Source: Fusarium oxysporum f. sp. lycopersici 4287
Lineage: Eukaryota > Ascomycota > Sordariomycetes > Hypocreales > Nectriaceae
DNA length: 28,687 nucleotides
Assembly (NCBI RefSeq): GCF_000149955.1
Contig: NW_017264859.1
Location: forward strand, 1 to 28,687
Direction: 5' to 3'
This document shows, piece by piece, positions 8,309 to 18,539 of the stretch. The translations under genes were made by a program, and so were the position numbers. Below the pieces are notes generated by a model. It saw nothing but the letters and a program-made list of their open reading frames with translations. It had not been told where the DNA came from and did not search any database. The first letter of the stretch is position 1. Each line of letters begins with the position of its first letter.

Positions 8309-10084
8309 CTAAATACATTCAAAAGAAGTCTTTAAAAGTGCACGCCATCGCGTAGCTGTAGCTGTGCCATCAACCTCATCCAATGTCTTGCACAATCTGC
8401 CCTCCCCACCATCTGGAAACACATAAATACCCCCTAGTGAGTCAATATCCTCTAACCACTGGAACGGGGCCCATGGCATTTTTCCATAACAAAAGTCGAG
8501 CCATGCAGCTTGAATCTGGCCCACGGTAGACACCCAGTTCTCAAGGTGTTTGACTGGGACCTGGTCTTCTGCTGGGTTGAAGAGGAAAATGTCATTAATA
8601 CCATGATTGGCTCTCTTATAGCCAAGTGGCCAATTCTTGTATGGGTTTGTAGCTTGAATCTCGTAGAGAAGCACATGTGCCGCATTAGCGGCATGGTCGT
8701 GCGCAATCTGATGCTTCTTGATGACCGTTGCCGAATACATTGGTGGAGTACGGAATGCCACATCCGCCATCAGGCCTGCCAGGTCCTCAAAAGAGTCTAA
8801 GCAAGACTTGTCTCGACTCAGATTATACGCTTGGGCAACTTCAGGGACACAGAAAGGACTGTCGCCAGAGTTCAATTGAGGAGTCATGGCGCTACCTGCG
8901 AGTACCTCCTGCGCAATGGGGAGTATCTCTGCCTCTGGTCGAGGTGGAGGCGGCAGAGGCTTTGACAGATCAGACAATAGCATCAATGTTAGATCTCGCT
9001 CATACTCCGTTGCACCAATCATTAGGTTCGGTAGGGTTTCGCCAGCCTTGCCCAACTTTTCCAGGGTCGGTTTGAGACCTGCCTCAGGAACCCAATCACC
9101 ATCAACGAGTGGGCTGTAGAGTGATGGTGGCGATGCTGGCAAAAGCTGATCCAGAGGAAGATCCACCAATGAATCAAGTAGACGCGAATCATCCGCTTGC
9201 AGGCTTGGTATTTGAGATAGCACATAGTCGAAGCGCTCCTGATGCCATTTCATAGGCCGCGACGCGATACCGACAGATGTTCCACTGGACAGAATGGCGC
9301 TCTGGAACTTGCGATTGGGGAAGTTGACCTGGTAATGGCATGAGGCGCCACCCGCGCTAGTTCCATGAATGGTGATGCGGCTGGATGCACCTCCGAACCC
9401 TGCGATGAAACGAGAGATCCATTCCAGCGCCTGTCTTTGGTCATGAAGTCCGTAGTTGCCAACTGCCTCACCATGAGCACGACTCCGCTCAGCCAGCTTT
9501 TCCGAAGTGAGGAATCCAAGAAGTCCCACGCGGTAATTGATGGTGACCACCACGAGTGGCTGTTCCCGAGCGAGACTTGCCCTTACTAGGTTGGTAGCAT
9601 CGTAGACTTCGCGTCCAGATAGCTGGATTGATTGACTGCCGCCCATGAAAGCGCCGCCATGAATGAAGACCAATACTGGAACGTTCTGGCCTGATTCAAG
9701 AGCCTTACGTGGTGCGGTGATGGATAGGTTCAGGCAGTTGAACTCATCTTGGATGGGCTTTTCTAGGGCAGGATACCCACTAGGAGGTGGCGCCGTCCAG
9801 TACAGAGGAAAGGGCAGGACCAATTGGGGACATTCAGGTCTGATAGGACTTAGTAAGCTAAATGCTTTGTGATTATGAAGAGACTCGGTTCTGCTTACTT
9901 ACCCTGATTGGCGAGCATCAAATGGCTGCGAAGGCAATGGTCCGGCTCTCAAGATGCTTTGGCGGAAGCGACCAGGAACCGACGCGAATGGGATACCGCG
10001 AAACTGAACAACATCATCGCCTCTGGCAAAGCCGATGATGCTACCCAGCTCAGGGTGGTTGAGGGTATAGTCTGATACTGCCAT
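8309..10084 (-). CDS. Type B carboxylesterase/lipase, intracellular
   Basis: Two exons on the minus strand, 10084-9903 and 9839-8309, join across a 63-bp intron (GTAAGT..CAG) to 570 residues. The first exon carries the family N-terminus GSIIGFARGDDVVQFRGIPFA. The join creates GPECPQ, the usual next motif, which fixes the splice. Residues 121-124 are HGGA (oxyanion hole). Ser222 lies in GTSAGGA (nucleophile), Glu339 in GATEYERD is the likely acid, and His473 in NHGIND completes the triad. No signal peptide is present, so it should act in the cytosol. An upstream in-frame Met exists, but family similarity begins near Met1 as chosen. It is divergent from the sugar transporter and part of the set with GH32 and the Zn2Cys6 regulator. 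It would hydrolyse carboxylic esters, perhaps acyl groups on an imported sugar (inference). Confidence 0.88.
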
Positions 10085-10747
10085 ACTTGCTTTTAACAAA
10101 GTTGATTGCAAGGAACAGTCAATGCAGACTTTATCCTTTAAGCTGAGAGACCAGTTTTGAGCTTGCGACAGCCTTGCCGAGAGTGAATTAGCCGGTTGGG
10201 GTTGGCGGTTAAGTTTCGTCTTATACAGGTTGCAACTTAGTGGCGCTGTACTTGACCATTTTGGGAATATCCCCGTCTCCCTCGGTTGCGCATCGCGGCA
10301 ACGCTTCCTTCCCCTCACATGACCTGGTGTCGCGGGTTTTGGCCCAAAGAGTGATAGAGCATCCAATAGGACACTTAGCGCGGGGATCTGTAGGAAGGTT
10401 TGCCAGGACATGGCAAAATGAGAGGCTTGAAGTCTCTGTCGCATCGTTTGATCGCGTCGAGTCTCCCCATTCCCCAGATTCCGGCCCCAGAAAACTTGCC
10501 CCAGTGTCTCCATTTTCACCAAGCTACCTCCATGTTTTCGTACCAGGCCCAGAGTATCGGAGTTAGGGTATGTATATAACTTCTCGCCCAGCCCATCGGT
10601 TGGACCCCATTACCTTGGAATTGACACTCTCAGGCCTTGAGACTTTTATATCCTAAGATCAATTGGCCCAAAATCGGTCACAATATAGTTCTCTTTCTTG
10701 TTTCCTTCCTTCAACTCCTCTAATAGGCACTCACCTCCACCTTCGCC
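10085..10747. promoter_or_regulatory. Shared divergent promoter of carboxylesterase and sugar transporter
   Basis: 663 bp separate the two ATGs. The stretch has several CGG/CCG half-sites, including a CGG-N10-CGG pair at 10283-10298. It also has CTCCAC at about 10733-10738, which fits the CreA consensus, and an AT-rich TTTATAT at about 10645 on the transporter side. Open frames on either strand here lack domain support. Confidence 0.45.
10283..10298 (+). promoter_or_regulatory. CGG-N10-CGG half-site pair
   Basis: CGG at 10283-10285 and CGG at 10296-10298 form a direct repeat with 10 bp between, in the carboxylesterase/transporter promoter. The same spacing occurs at 15493-15508 in the GH32/regulator promoter. 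Zn2Cys6 dimers read such pairs, but one match per promoter could arise by chance. Confidence 0.22.
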
Positions 10748-12533
10748 ATGACTGCCGACGTTCATCATGCATCGCCGCGAACTGATTCGTTGGCAAACTT
10801 CTTCCGGAGTCCAAAGTTGGTCTACTCCAGTAAGTTATTCTCTCCTTCATCGTGTCATAGTACGACGAACTAATACCAACTTTCAGCCTTCCTCATGGCC
10901 ATGGCCTTCTTCACCTTTGGCTATGACGGTGCTATCAGCGGCGGCATCCTCGCCATGGTCCCTTTCGTCAACCAAATCTCTCACACCCGTCTCCCCAATG
11001 GCACTCCATACTTGACCTCAACCGACATCTCCATCATGACAGCTCTCCCCGTCACTGGCTGTGTCCTCGGACTGCCCCTGGCAGCCCAGTTCGCCGATAA
11101 ATATGGCCGCAAGAAAATGATACTTGTCGGCTGCATTTTTAGTGCTGTTGGAAGCGCCATCCAGACTGCTGCGTTTGGGCTGGCGGAGATAGTCGTCGGT
11201 CGTTGGATTGCGAGTAAGTCTTGACGAACCTGCTCCAGCTTGTCCGTGTTCACTGACGTTCTCTCTCAGATGTTGCCATCTGGCTCTTCATTGTGCTTGG
11301 CTCAACCTACATGGCCGAGATTGCACCCGAAAACGTCCGTGGCGCCATCGTCGGAACATCCATCGTCCTCATTAACACAGCAGCCATCGTCGCAAGTGGC
11401 GTCAACTGGTCCATGAGCACTGAAATGTCCGCCATGTCATTCCGTCTCCCCCTTGGCCTCGGCATCCTCTTCCCTCTCATCCTCTTCGTTGGACTCTTCT
11501 TCGTTGATGATTCACCAACCTGGTACCTTACCAAGTCTCGTGATAGCGATGCCCTTAGGTCTCTTAGAAGCGTCCGCAGTGGCTACCCAGAGGCTGAGAT
11601 TTTGGCTGAGTTCGCGGCTCTAAAGGCCCAAGCGTCTATTCGTGAGGATGACTCCAAGGTTCCGTGGATCGATATCTTCCGCGGAACAAATCTCCGTCGA
11701 TCTCTCTTGGCCATGTCCATCGGAAACATGCAGCAACTCTCAGGTATTGCTTTCGCAACAAACTACGCTACCATCTTCCTCGCCACAGTCAGCGGCAACG
11801 TGTCTCCTTTCCTTCTCACCATGGTCGGCGCCATCCTCGCTTTCGCCGGCGCAGTCACCGGAATCTACCTTGTCGACAGAGTCGGACGCCGAACCCTCGC
11901 CCTCAGCACCTTCACTATGGTCTTCTGTATTGACCTCGTCGTCGGGGTCCTTGGCTTCATGGACTATACAGGAAACCCCAGCATCGCCAAGGCCATTGCG
12001 AGTATGTGCATGCTCTTCTCGTTTTTCTTCGCAGCTGGATTCGGCCCTCTGACTTATGTCGTCTCTGCTGAAATACCAACTGCTCGTCTGCGCAACAAGA
12101 CCAGCTCTTTCTCATTCTTGACTCTGGCTGCTTTCTCTACTGTTGTAATCTACGTGCTGCCATATATCTCACAGCCCGATGCGTAAGTATAACTCTCTGT
12201 TTGTTACCTACCAGCATGCTAACAAGACTGTCATTGCAGAGGTAACCTTGGTCCGAAGACGTACCTCGTCTTTGCTGGTTGGATGGCCGGGTGCATCATT
12301 ATTACATACCTGTACCTTCCCGAGACCAAGGGAAGAACCCCTGCTGAGCTGGATGCCATGTTTGAAGCTCGTGTTCCTGCTCGCAAGTTCAAAGGTAAGA
12401 AGGACGGCATGTTTATCAGCGCATTGCTAATACGTTTCATAATTCAGACTATCAGTGCAATCTGTCTATGGAGAGCTACATGAATGAGGAGAAGATTGAA
12501 GCCGAGATTGCCCACCACGAAGCTAAAGTTTAA
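10748..12533 (+). CDS. MFS sugar transporter (hexose/disaccharide type)
   Basis: Five exons are inferred: 10748-10829, 10887-11213, 11270-12182, 12240-12394 and 12448-12533. Phases match and introns are 50-60 bp, all with GTAAG donors. The product is 520 residues. Sugar_tr signatures are present: FGYDGAISGG in helix 1, FADKYGRKK in loop 2-3, AEIAPENVRGA after helix 4, LVDRVGRRT in loop 8-9, and PETKGRTPAELDAMFE after helix 12. It should import a sugar across the plasma membrane by proton symport. It sits between a carboxylesterase and a GH32 fructosidase, which points to sucrose, a fructo-oligosaccharide or a related glycoside as cargo. The last exon (DYQCNLSMESY..) is supported by a CAG acceptor and phase, whereas reading through the fourth intron gives an unlikely tail. 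Confidence 0.9.
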
Positions 12534-13255
12534 AGTGATGGAGTAGGGTTTAAGCCAGGTTGGCAGCGACAATGGGGAGTTAGTGGGGCGTATGTACTCA
12601 GGACCTCGATATTATAAGATCGAGTGGGGTACAAACGCGTTCAAAGAGTAGTTATTTAATTGCACAGTCTCTCTCTATCGCAGTTTCATCAGGTACAGCA
12701 TTATTCCCCTCCCATTTCAAACTTGCCACTGTAATGTAGCCATTTGGTGCATGTGTTTGTTGCCCCTTGGGTATTGTATTCATGATCCGCATTCTGCCTA
12801 AGTGATGTATTATTGGAAGCCATACATCTGGAAGCTGACGCTTGCGTTGCATGACTTACCTTGCCTATGCTACTCACTCAATCGACATTGTGTAATAAGA
12901 ACACCAAGGCTAAGCTCTACTGCACTTAGTGGCATGATCTGAGAGGTAAGAGAGCTTGGGGGGTCTACCTTATGGGATAAAAGACTTAGGTAAGATTAGG
13001 ATAAAGTTAGCAGATCTTAGACTAGGTGTCTTTTGCCCATTATATTCAGGTCTGGAGTTCCTTTTATCTCTAGTAGATAACTACACCGGCTAGCTTTTGT
13101 ATTTGGCTATTATCTAACCATTTACAGACCCTGAGAAGTTCCGGATAGCAACTCAAACTACGACAGAAACAGCAAAGAAGTCTCACATCTCTTCCGAAAC
13201 AGTCTTAGATATCGTTCCCATCTACATATCCCCTTATGCCTATGTTTGTGTTTAT
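12534..13255. other. Convergent 3' spacer
   Basis: 722 bp lie between the stops of the sugar transporter and GH32. No domain-bearing frame is seen. Around 12955-13035 there are several short TTAGG/CTTAG-like repeats without clear structure. Confidence 0.4.
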
Positions 13256-15318
13256 CTAAACCTCATAACACGAAGTCTTTAGCTCCCAAGCTGTACAGTC
13301 AAGCAACTGACCCGACCACGGGCGTTCACCCTTCTTTACCACAAATGGCTGAATGTTATAGCAGGCCATGCTTTCCGGGTAGACTCGCGTAGTAATTGCC
13401 GTCCTTTTATTGGCGAAAAGCTCTAGACAACTCACATCAAAGAATACGTTGAGTCGCAAGGGCTCCTGTGAAGGGAATGGCTCAGCTTCTGCAGCAGTTC
13501 CGGGAGACAAGGTTGAAAAGAGGGTATGTGGTGCCTCTTCATCCGCCACGCATATGTCTGTCATGTTGGTGGATTTGGCTCGCGTGATTTTAAGCGTCTC
13601 CGAGTCAGGACTAAACGAGACGACGGTACGCAGTTCTGAATCTTGAATAATAAATGTCAGTAACCTCAAGAAGCCTTTTATAAGCCATATCTGATAGTCT
13701 TACCTTTTGTGTGGCTTATTGCGAAGCCAATACTCTGTACGTCATTGCCAATATCGAACGATACATCGAGCTCCCAGCAGGAGCATCCGAGCGGGAATTC
13801 CAAGCTTCCCAGAGCCTCAGGCAGGGTATGATCGGTGATGGGACCCAGGAGCCGCTCACTTTGACGAAGCTTATTGAGCCTGGGGTCTGGCAAAGCACAC
13901 AATGTCGTAATCGTATAGGTCGGAGGAGACTTTGTCGGGAACAGTAACCTCCGCTGCGGCTTGCCTTCTGGAACCACGTCACATGACTTAATAGATGTCA
14001 AATCTGACTTCAATGCATGGACAACATGGCATATCCTGCTCAGCCGGACGACTCTCGGGACCGATAACAGTCCGGCCCATCCTTGTGTCCCCTTCAGCTC
14101 TGCAGAGAGATCTTCCTCAACAATCCAGCCAAACGCAACTTGCTGGTTGGATCTTGGATCGTGAAAGGAGTTGACAGCATAGATGGCTCCGTAGTCCAGA
14201 GCACCGCCAGAACGGAATTGCATTTGCATCCCTGCTGATGTCTTCGTCAAGGTTCCCGAAACCCACATCTGGCCGTGATCCCTTCTGAACTTTGAATGGC
14301 GATGCCGTCCAGAAGTCTTGACAGTGAATTGCTTACGCCCCTCAACGCCAATTATTAGTACCTCATGACTTATTGCTTGATCATCAGGGTCAGGGAGTGA
14401 AAGGAAGTTGACGACTTCCCAGTTTGCACCATAGTCGGGCTCCCATTGCGAAGGATGTTCCCTTTGAGAGGTTGTTGCTATAGTAAGCACAGAGAGGAAG
14501 TTCCAGGCCGCCAAATCATACTGTTCAAGAGAGTAGAGAAAGATTGCAGGGCCAATACCGCGAATACCGCCAGAAACAATGCCAAACAGCGCTCGATCTG
14601 ACCTGTCTCCTAGGACCCGGCTGAGTGAAGGCCACTTGGCAACGTATGGATCACGCCAGCCTGTGACCTGCAGATGGCGAGGGGGGCCCTTCAGAATGGT
14701 TGGTGCATGCCCTCTCTGCCATGTACGTCCAGCGTCGTTTGACGTGGCAATGCAAATTGCTTCAGAACCCCAATTGTAGGGAATTGTATGGTGTATCGGA
14801 AGCACCCGCGCTGAGGTATAGAATGCAGTGCTTCGGTCGGGTGCTGAGGGTACTGGGCTCCAACATCCTGTGAAGACCCCTGCTTCTCCATCATGCTTCT
14901 TTGATGGTTGGATAGATGGACAGCCACTGACCTCCCAGGAAACCAGGTCCTTTGAAAGTGCGCTTCCCCAGGAAATATCGCCCCATTCTGGTTTCTTGGG
15001 GTTCCACTGAAACCCAACGTGATAAGCATCATGGACGGGATCATAGCCTGGCGCACAAGGGTCGTTCAGCCAGCCAGTTGGCGGCATGAGGTGATAGCGT
15101 GGTCTCCAGCGATGATGGGCATTTTCGTTCTGGCTTCCTGGGGTCGAGGTGGCAGTGCAATCTGATGCTTTGACGGTGGCAAAGGGATCTTGGCCGTGAA
15201 GTACATCATCATGAGATGTCGTCGAAGGTGTGTTGTAGGAAGCCCCATAGACAACAGTCTCATAGACGTGGCGTTTGGATGAAAGCTGCACAAGAATGGG
15301 TGAATCGAGGGTTGCCAT
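13256..15318 (-). CDS. Glycoside hydrolase family 32 (beta-fructosidase), no signal peptide
   Basis: Two exons on the minus strand, 15318-13704 and 13641-13256, join across a 62-bp intron (GTAAGA..CAAG) to 666 residues. An N-terminal extension of about 70 residues lacks a signal peptide. The five-blade propeller begins at RPRYHLMPPTGWLNDP, with Asp86 as nucleophile. The common NDPNG motif is NDPCAPGY here. Asp223 in GWRDPYV is the transition-state stabiliser. Glu301 in NWEVVNF is the probable acid/base, replacing the usual ECP context. The C-terminal beta-sandwich spans the intron and ends LFANKRTAITTRVYPES, a typical GH32 C-terminal pattern. The enzyme releases fructose from sucrose, inulin, levan or a derivative. 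The absence of a secretion signal means the substrate must be imported, presumably by the neighbouring MFS transporter. The start was chosen as the first ATG of the open frame. Confidence 0.9.
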
Positions 15319-15492
15319 GATGATTGCTGTTCAGTGACTGCTTTGACAATTTTACCGTGGGTAATCAGCAAACGTAGCCTCCGAAAGACCGTGAAGATGC
15401 GGAACCGCCATTAGCAGATTAAATCACATGACGGAGACTGACGACGGCATTCGGCCGTTTTCATCCTTGCAAACTTGGCATGTTGAATATCA

Positions 15493-15508
15493 CGGCCTTA
15501 CAAATCGG
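15493..15508 (+). promoter_or_regulatory. CGG-N10-CGG half-site pair
   Basis: CGG at 15493-15495 and CGG at 15506-15508 are in the same orientation and 10 bp apart, 175 bp upstream of the GH32 start. The spacing equals that of the pair at 10283-10298. It is a candidate site for the adjacent Zn2Cys6 protein. Confidence 0.22.
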
Positions 15509-15671
15509 CAGTTGTAACTCGTCCTTCTGACTGTGCTCGTCTGCAGCGGAAATATTCCCAATTGGGCTTAGAGCGCGATGTCACATTTAGACACTTGGTA
15601 GTCAGCACATTTCAGTATACCATGGTGGATTTAAAGGCTGGAAAGGGTGACACTAGCCCTTGTTCTGCTTT

Positions 15672-15748
15672 GCGGGGAAGACCTCGGGATGGTTTGAGTT
15701 ATGGCCCAGGCCTTTGTCGGACCGAGAGGTTTGACATGGTTTCCCCGC
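15672..15748. promoter_or_regulatory. Pair of CreA-like sites (GCGGGG and CCCCGC)
   Basis: GCGGGG at 15672-15677 and CCCCGC at 15743-15748 both fit the SYGGRG consensus of the carbon catabolite repressor CreA/CRE1, in opposite orientations 65 bp apart. They lie 74-150 bp upstream of the regulator ATG. Two close sites are the usual condition for repression, so glucose repression of the regulator is plausible. Confidence 0.35.
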
Positions 15749-15821
15749 AGTCTCCTCGTGCTCATAAGCCAAGCCAGCGTCGGTTTTATTCCTTATCCGT
15801 CACAAAGGTCTCTTGCCGCAG

Positions 15822-17855
15822 ATGAAACGTGCTGCGGAGGGTGGCAATCGTCGTATCGGAAAAAGGAAAGTCCAGCTCGAAATGAACCAAGTTGTCTTTA
15901 ATTCAGCATTGGGTTGTGCGGTTCAAATTAGATCATGTGATCACTGTTTTCATCGCAAGATCAAGGTAAGTTGACCACTCCCTGCCAGCTTAGTCGGTCT
16001 CACAAGTCTGACTTTCTCATTTTGCAGTGTGATCGACGCACTCCATGTTCAAACTGTCGAGAGAACGATTTACAATGCCAATACAAACGACCTCGAAAGA
16101 AACGTCGGTACAATCGACCGGTGTCGGATGCTCCAGATGTAAACTCGAGAGTATCTTCTGAGACGCTCAGCATACCAAGTGACGGAAGAATAGATTACTT
16201 GGCTGTTGAAACTGGTGACTCCATGGCAGTGAGCACCCCTGCGCAGGTACAGCAACTGGATTCGATGCGTCTGAACAATTCTATGCACACACAAGTTACT
16301 ACAGTCTCTCCTATGCAGCTGGGGACAGATTACTGGGACCTTGGGTTGGGAGAATGCTTCTTCTACCCAAAGACGTTCCTCGGAGTGGTAGACTTTCCTC
16401 CCTACTCCCCCTCACTGCCACTGAGCATGCCTGCAAGTCCTGATATATACCTCTCAACCCCACTCCAGAATGCTTTAGGTCAAAACGGAACGCTCGACCG
16501 TCTCCTAAGTGACAGCACCATCCCGCAGCTTATCGACGTATTCCTAGAACGCCTACAGCAGTCCATGCCCTTCTTTACCCGCTCGTTTCTGCTTCAAAAC
16601 ATTGCCAGTCAACGACATGTTCATGATCGGTCCTTTGGCTCCTTAGTTCAAGCCATCTGCTCTCTAGTCTTACTTCAGCCAGTGCAGAGTCAAGAAAAGC
16701 GCCCATGGCCGAACCGTGAGGCAAGGGCCGACGCTCACTTGGCTCTAGCCGTAAACTTACACTCACAGGCTGACCTCGGCCAGAGCCCAACTCTAGAGGC
16801 AATCATGACGAGTGTCTTCTTGTTTGCCTGTCAGTTCTGCAAGGGAAATTTCGATGCAGCCAGATTTCGGCTTAGGGAGGCTGCAGCTTTAGCCGAGGTG
16901 ATGAATCTCGACAAGCCTGAATCATATGGCCAGATTGGAGACACGGAGAAACAACGAAGACTCCGCACATTGATCAGCCTCACAATAATTGAGAGGATCT
17001 ACTCAGTTCAGAGAGACTACATCCCGGGCACGAAACTACTGAGCCGGAACAAGCTGCAAGAACTACAAAACGCCATCGCATCTTCAGATGATAGGGGTGA
17101 AAGCGAGAACATCATTGCCATGGAAGGTATCAGCAGCATGCTGGAGCAGGTGGACTTCATCGATCCCGATATAATAAAATGCTGGAAAGGTTTCTGTTGG
17201 GGAGAAGAGTCCCCGACACATGTCACCAGAAGCACAATACTCACTCTACTACGACGGTACCGGATTCCGCCACAGTTCTCCGGACCTTCTGGTATTGATA
17301 CACACGCTCAGCATGCAGATATCCTTGTTACCAGGCACTGGATCAGGATCAAGCTATGGTCTTTGGCCAGTAGCCACGGCTACGTTGAAGCCCTATCTGA
17401 CGATGAGGAGTTCCGTAATGAATACGCCCTGACCATTGCCAGTGAGGCTCTTGACACCTGTTTACAGTTCGAGATGACTAGTCTCGAAGTACATGGCGTT
17501 GGACTTGTATGTGTACTTAAGATTCCCGCTGATAAAGACCCAAACTGATCAACAACAACAGGTTGAGAAACTCTCTGATATAGCGACTTGTGCAGCACTA
17601 CAAGTCAATGAATCTTGCGCCGCCTTCTCGCCTAACCAAGAGTATCCCATTCATGCAGACTTAAAAAACCCTAATACAAACGGGATACTGCCACAGGAAG
17701 ACTCTCCGAACTCGAGGTCAAGTTCAGGGCATGTGATTAATGGCGCCGAGGAGATGCTTAATGGCTATCTCTCGCTATTTGCATCTTTCCGCAGAGGGAA
17801 ACATCCCTTCCTTAAGCCGTATATGCACCTCTTAGTAAATAGCTACTCAGAGTGA
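15822..17855 (+). CDS. Zn2Cys6 transcription factor with fungal-specific (MHR) domain, candidate cluster regulator
   Basis: Three exons, 15822-15965, 16028-17506 and 17562-17855, with introns GTAAGT..GCAG and GTATGT..ACAG, all in phase 0. The product is 638 residues. The zinc cluster is C39-x2-C42-x6-C49-x5-C55-x2-C58-x6-C65, and the first intron falls exactly before C49. A basic linker KRPRKKRRYNRP follows. The middle region (about 180-480) has the helical pattern of the fungal transcription factor domain, with IDVFLERLQQSMPFFTR near its start and FRLREAAALAEVMNLDK in the middle. This arrangement resembles AmyR/MalR-type sugar regulators, but I cannot assign an orthologue. It is divergent from the GH32 gene and next to transporter and esterase, so it is likely their pathway activator. 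The ATG at 15822 is the only one in frame before the zinc cluster after an upstream stop at 15765. Confidence 0.86.
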
Positions 17856-17875
17856 TGCGTGAGAATCTTGGTGGT

Positions 17876-17901
17876 CCCGCTTAGCGGGGATTAGATAATC
17901 C
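17876..17901. repeat. Two adjacent perfect palindromes
   Basis: CCCGC-TTA-GCGGG at 17876-17888 is followed at once (sharing one G) by GGATTA-GA-TAATCC at 17888-17901. Such paired hairpins just after a gene could belong to a terminator region, a small non-autonomous element, or a transposon remnant. Nothing decides between these. Confidence 0.5.
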
Positions 17902-18019
17902 GGGCCTTGGGGTTGACCTCACAACACCACGGCCCACCTGAATTTAATCCCTGATACCCTTCTGAATACCCTCACTTCGTTACCACGTAGGTGATCTGGT
18001 ATCACAGAGATTGACGATA

Positions 18020-18036
18020 GGAACGGGGCCCGTTCC
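18020..18036. repeat. 17-bp palindrome GGAACGGG-G-CCCGTTCC
   Basis: Two perfect 8-bp arms around a central G, in otherwise plain intergenic DNA. Each arm holds a CGG/CCG triplet. It could be a protein-binding site or part of a decayed element. Confidence 0.5.
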
Positions 18037-18539
18037 GGGTTTTGACTCTTAATGATAAATGCGAAACGGGGCGCACTTGCGACCAATAATATCAATAGAC
18101 AGATTAAGGCTCGACCAAGTTATGAATATCTCCAAAAGAATTTTCTAGTTAAGTTGAGTTCCACTTTAGGAATAGGGCTAAATTTCTGTAAAATTCCGGG
18201 AAGTTCCGTGATAGCTATTAGCTAATAGTAATCTAACGGTTTAAGGCTGAAAGATAAAAAGGCGGAGGCGCAGGGATAGCTAAATTTCTTAAATTATTCT
18301 AATATCGCTAAAAAAAACATACACATTGTCATTGCAGTTTATTTTTAACTTATTTACTTATCAATAAGAGAAGGTTCCATAAGGCAGAAATTGCATATGC
18401 TATTTATACAACCTTACCGCCTGTTCGAATGCACCCACGGTACCTCTCCGCCGAATCCTTCAGCCAAAAAAGCGCGTTCGTGGTCTAGGCCGCTCTGAAT
18501 CTGCAATCGCCTGCTGGTGCTGCGAGCTCTGTGCCTGCT

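Larger units (their letters stand above)
15319..15821. promoter_or_regulatory. Shared divergent promoter of GH32 and Zn2Cys6 regulator
   Basis: 503 bp between two divergent ATGs. It contains CGG-N10-CGG at 15493-15508, a CGG-N4-CGG in the stretch GACGGCATTCGGCCG near 15443-15457, and two CreA-like sites close to the regulator start. Frames in it have no domain support. Joint induction of both genes by the regulator is a plausible inference. Confidence 0.45.
17856..18539. other. AT-rich spacer with palindromes
   Basis: 684 bp between two regulators. The first 200 bp hold GC-rich palindromes (listed separately); the rest to about 18420 is AT-rich with TTAA/TTATT runs and no gene. A short frame, ATG at 18429 to TAG at 18486, is in frame with the downstream regulator. 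Confidence 0.4.

Noticed and set aside
8728..9075. Plus-strand frames opposite the carboxylesterase
   Set aside because: Shadows of the carboxylesterase coding frame, which has a full catalytic triad.
10085..10522. Upstream extension of the carboxylesterase first exon
   Set aside because: Arg/Gln-rich sequence without family similarity; conserved residues begin shortly after Met at 10084.
12652..12852. Minus-strand frame of 66 codons in the convergent spacer
   Set aside because: No recognisable pattern, and it lies where 3' ends of two genes are expected.
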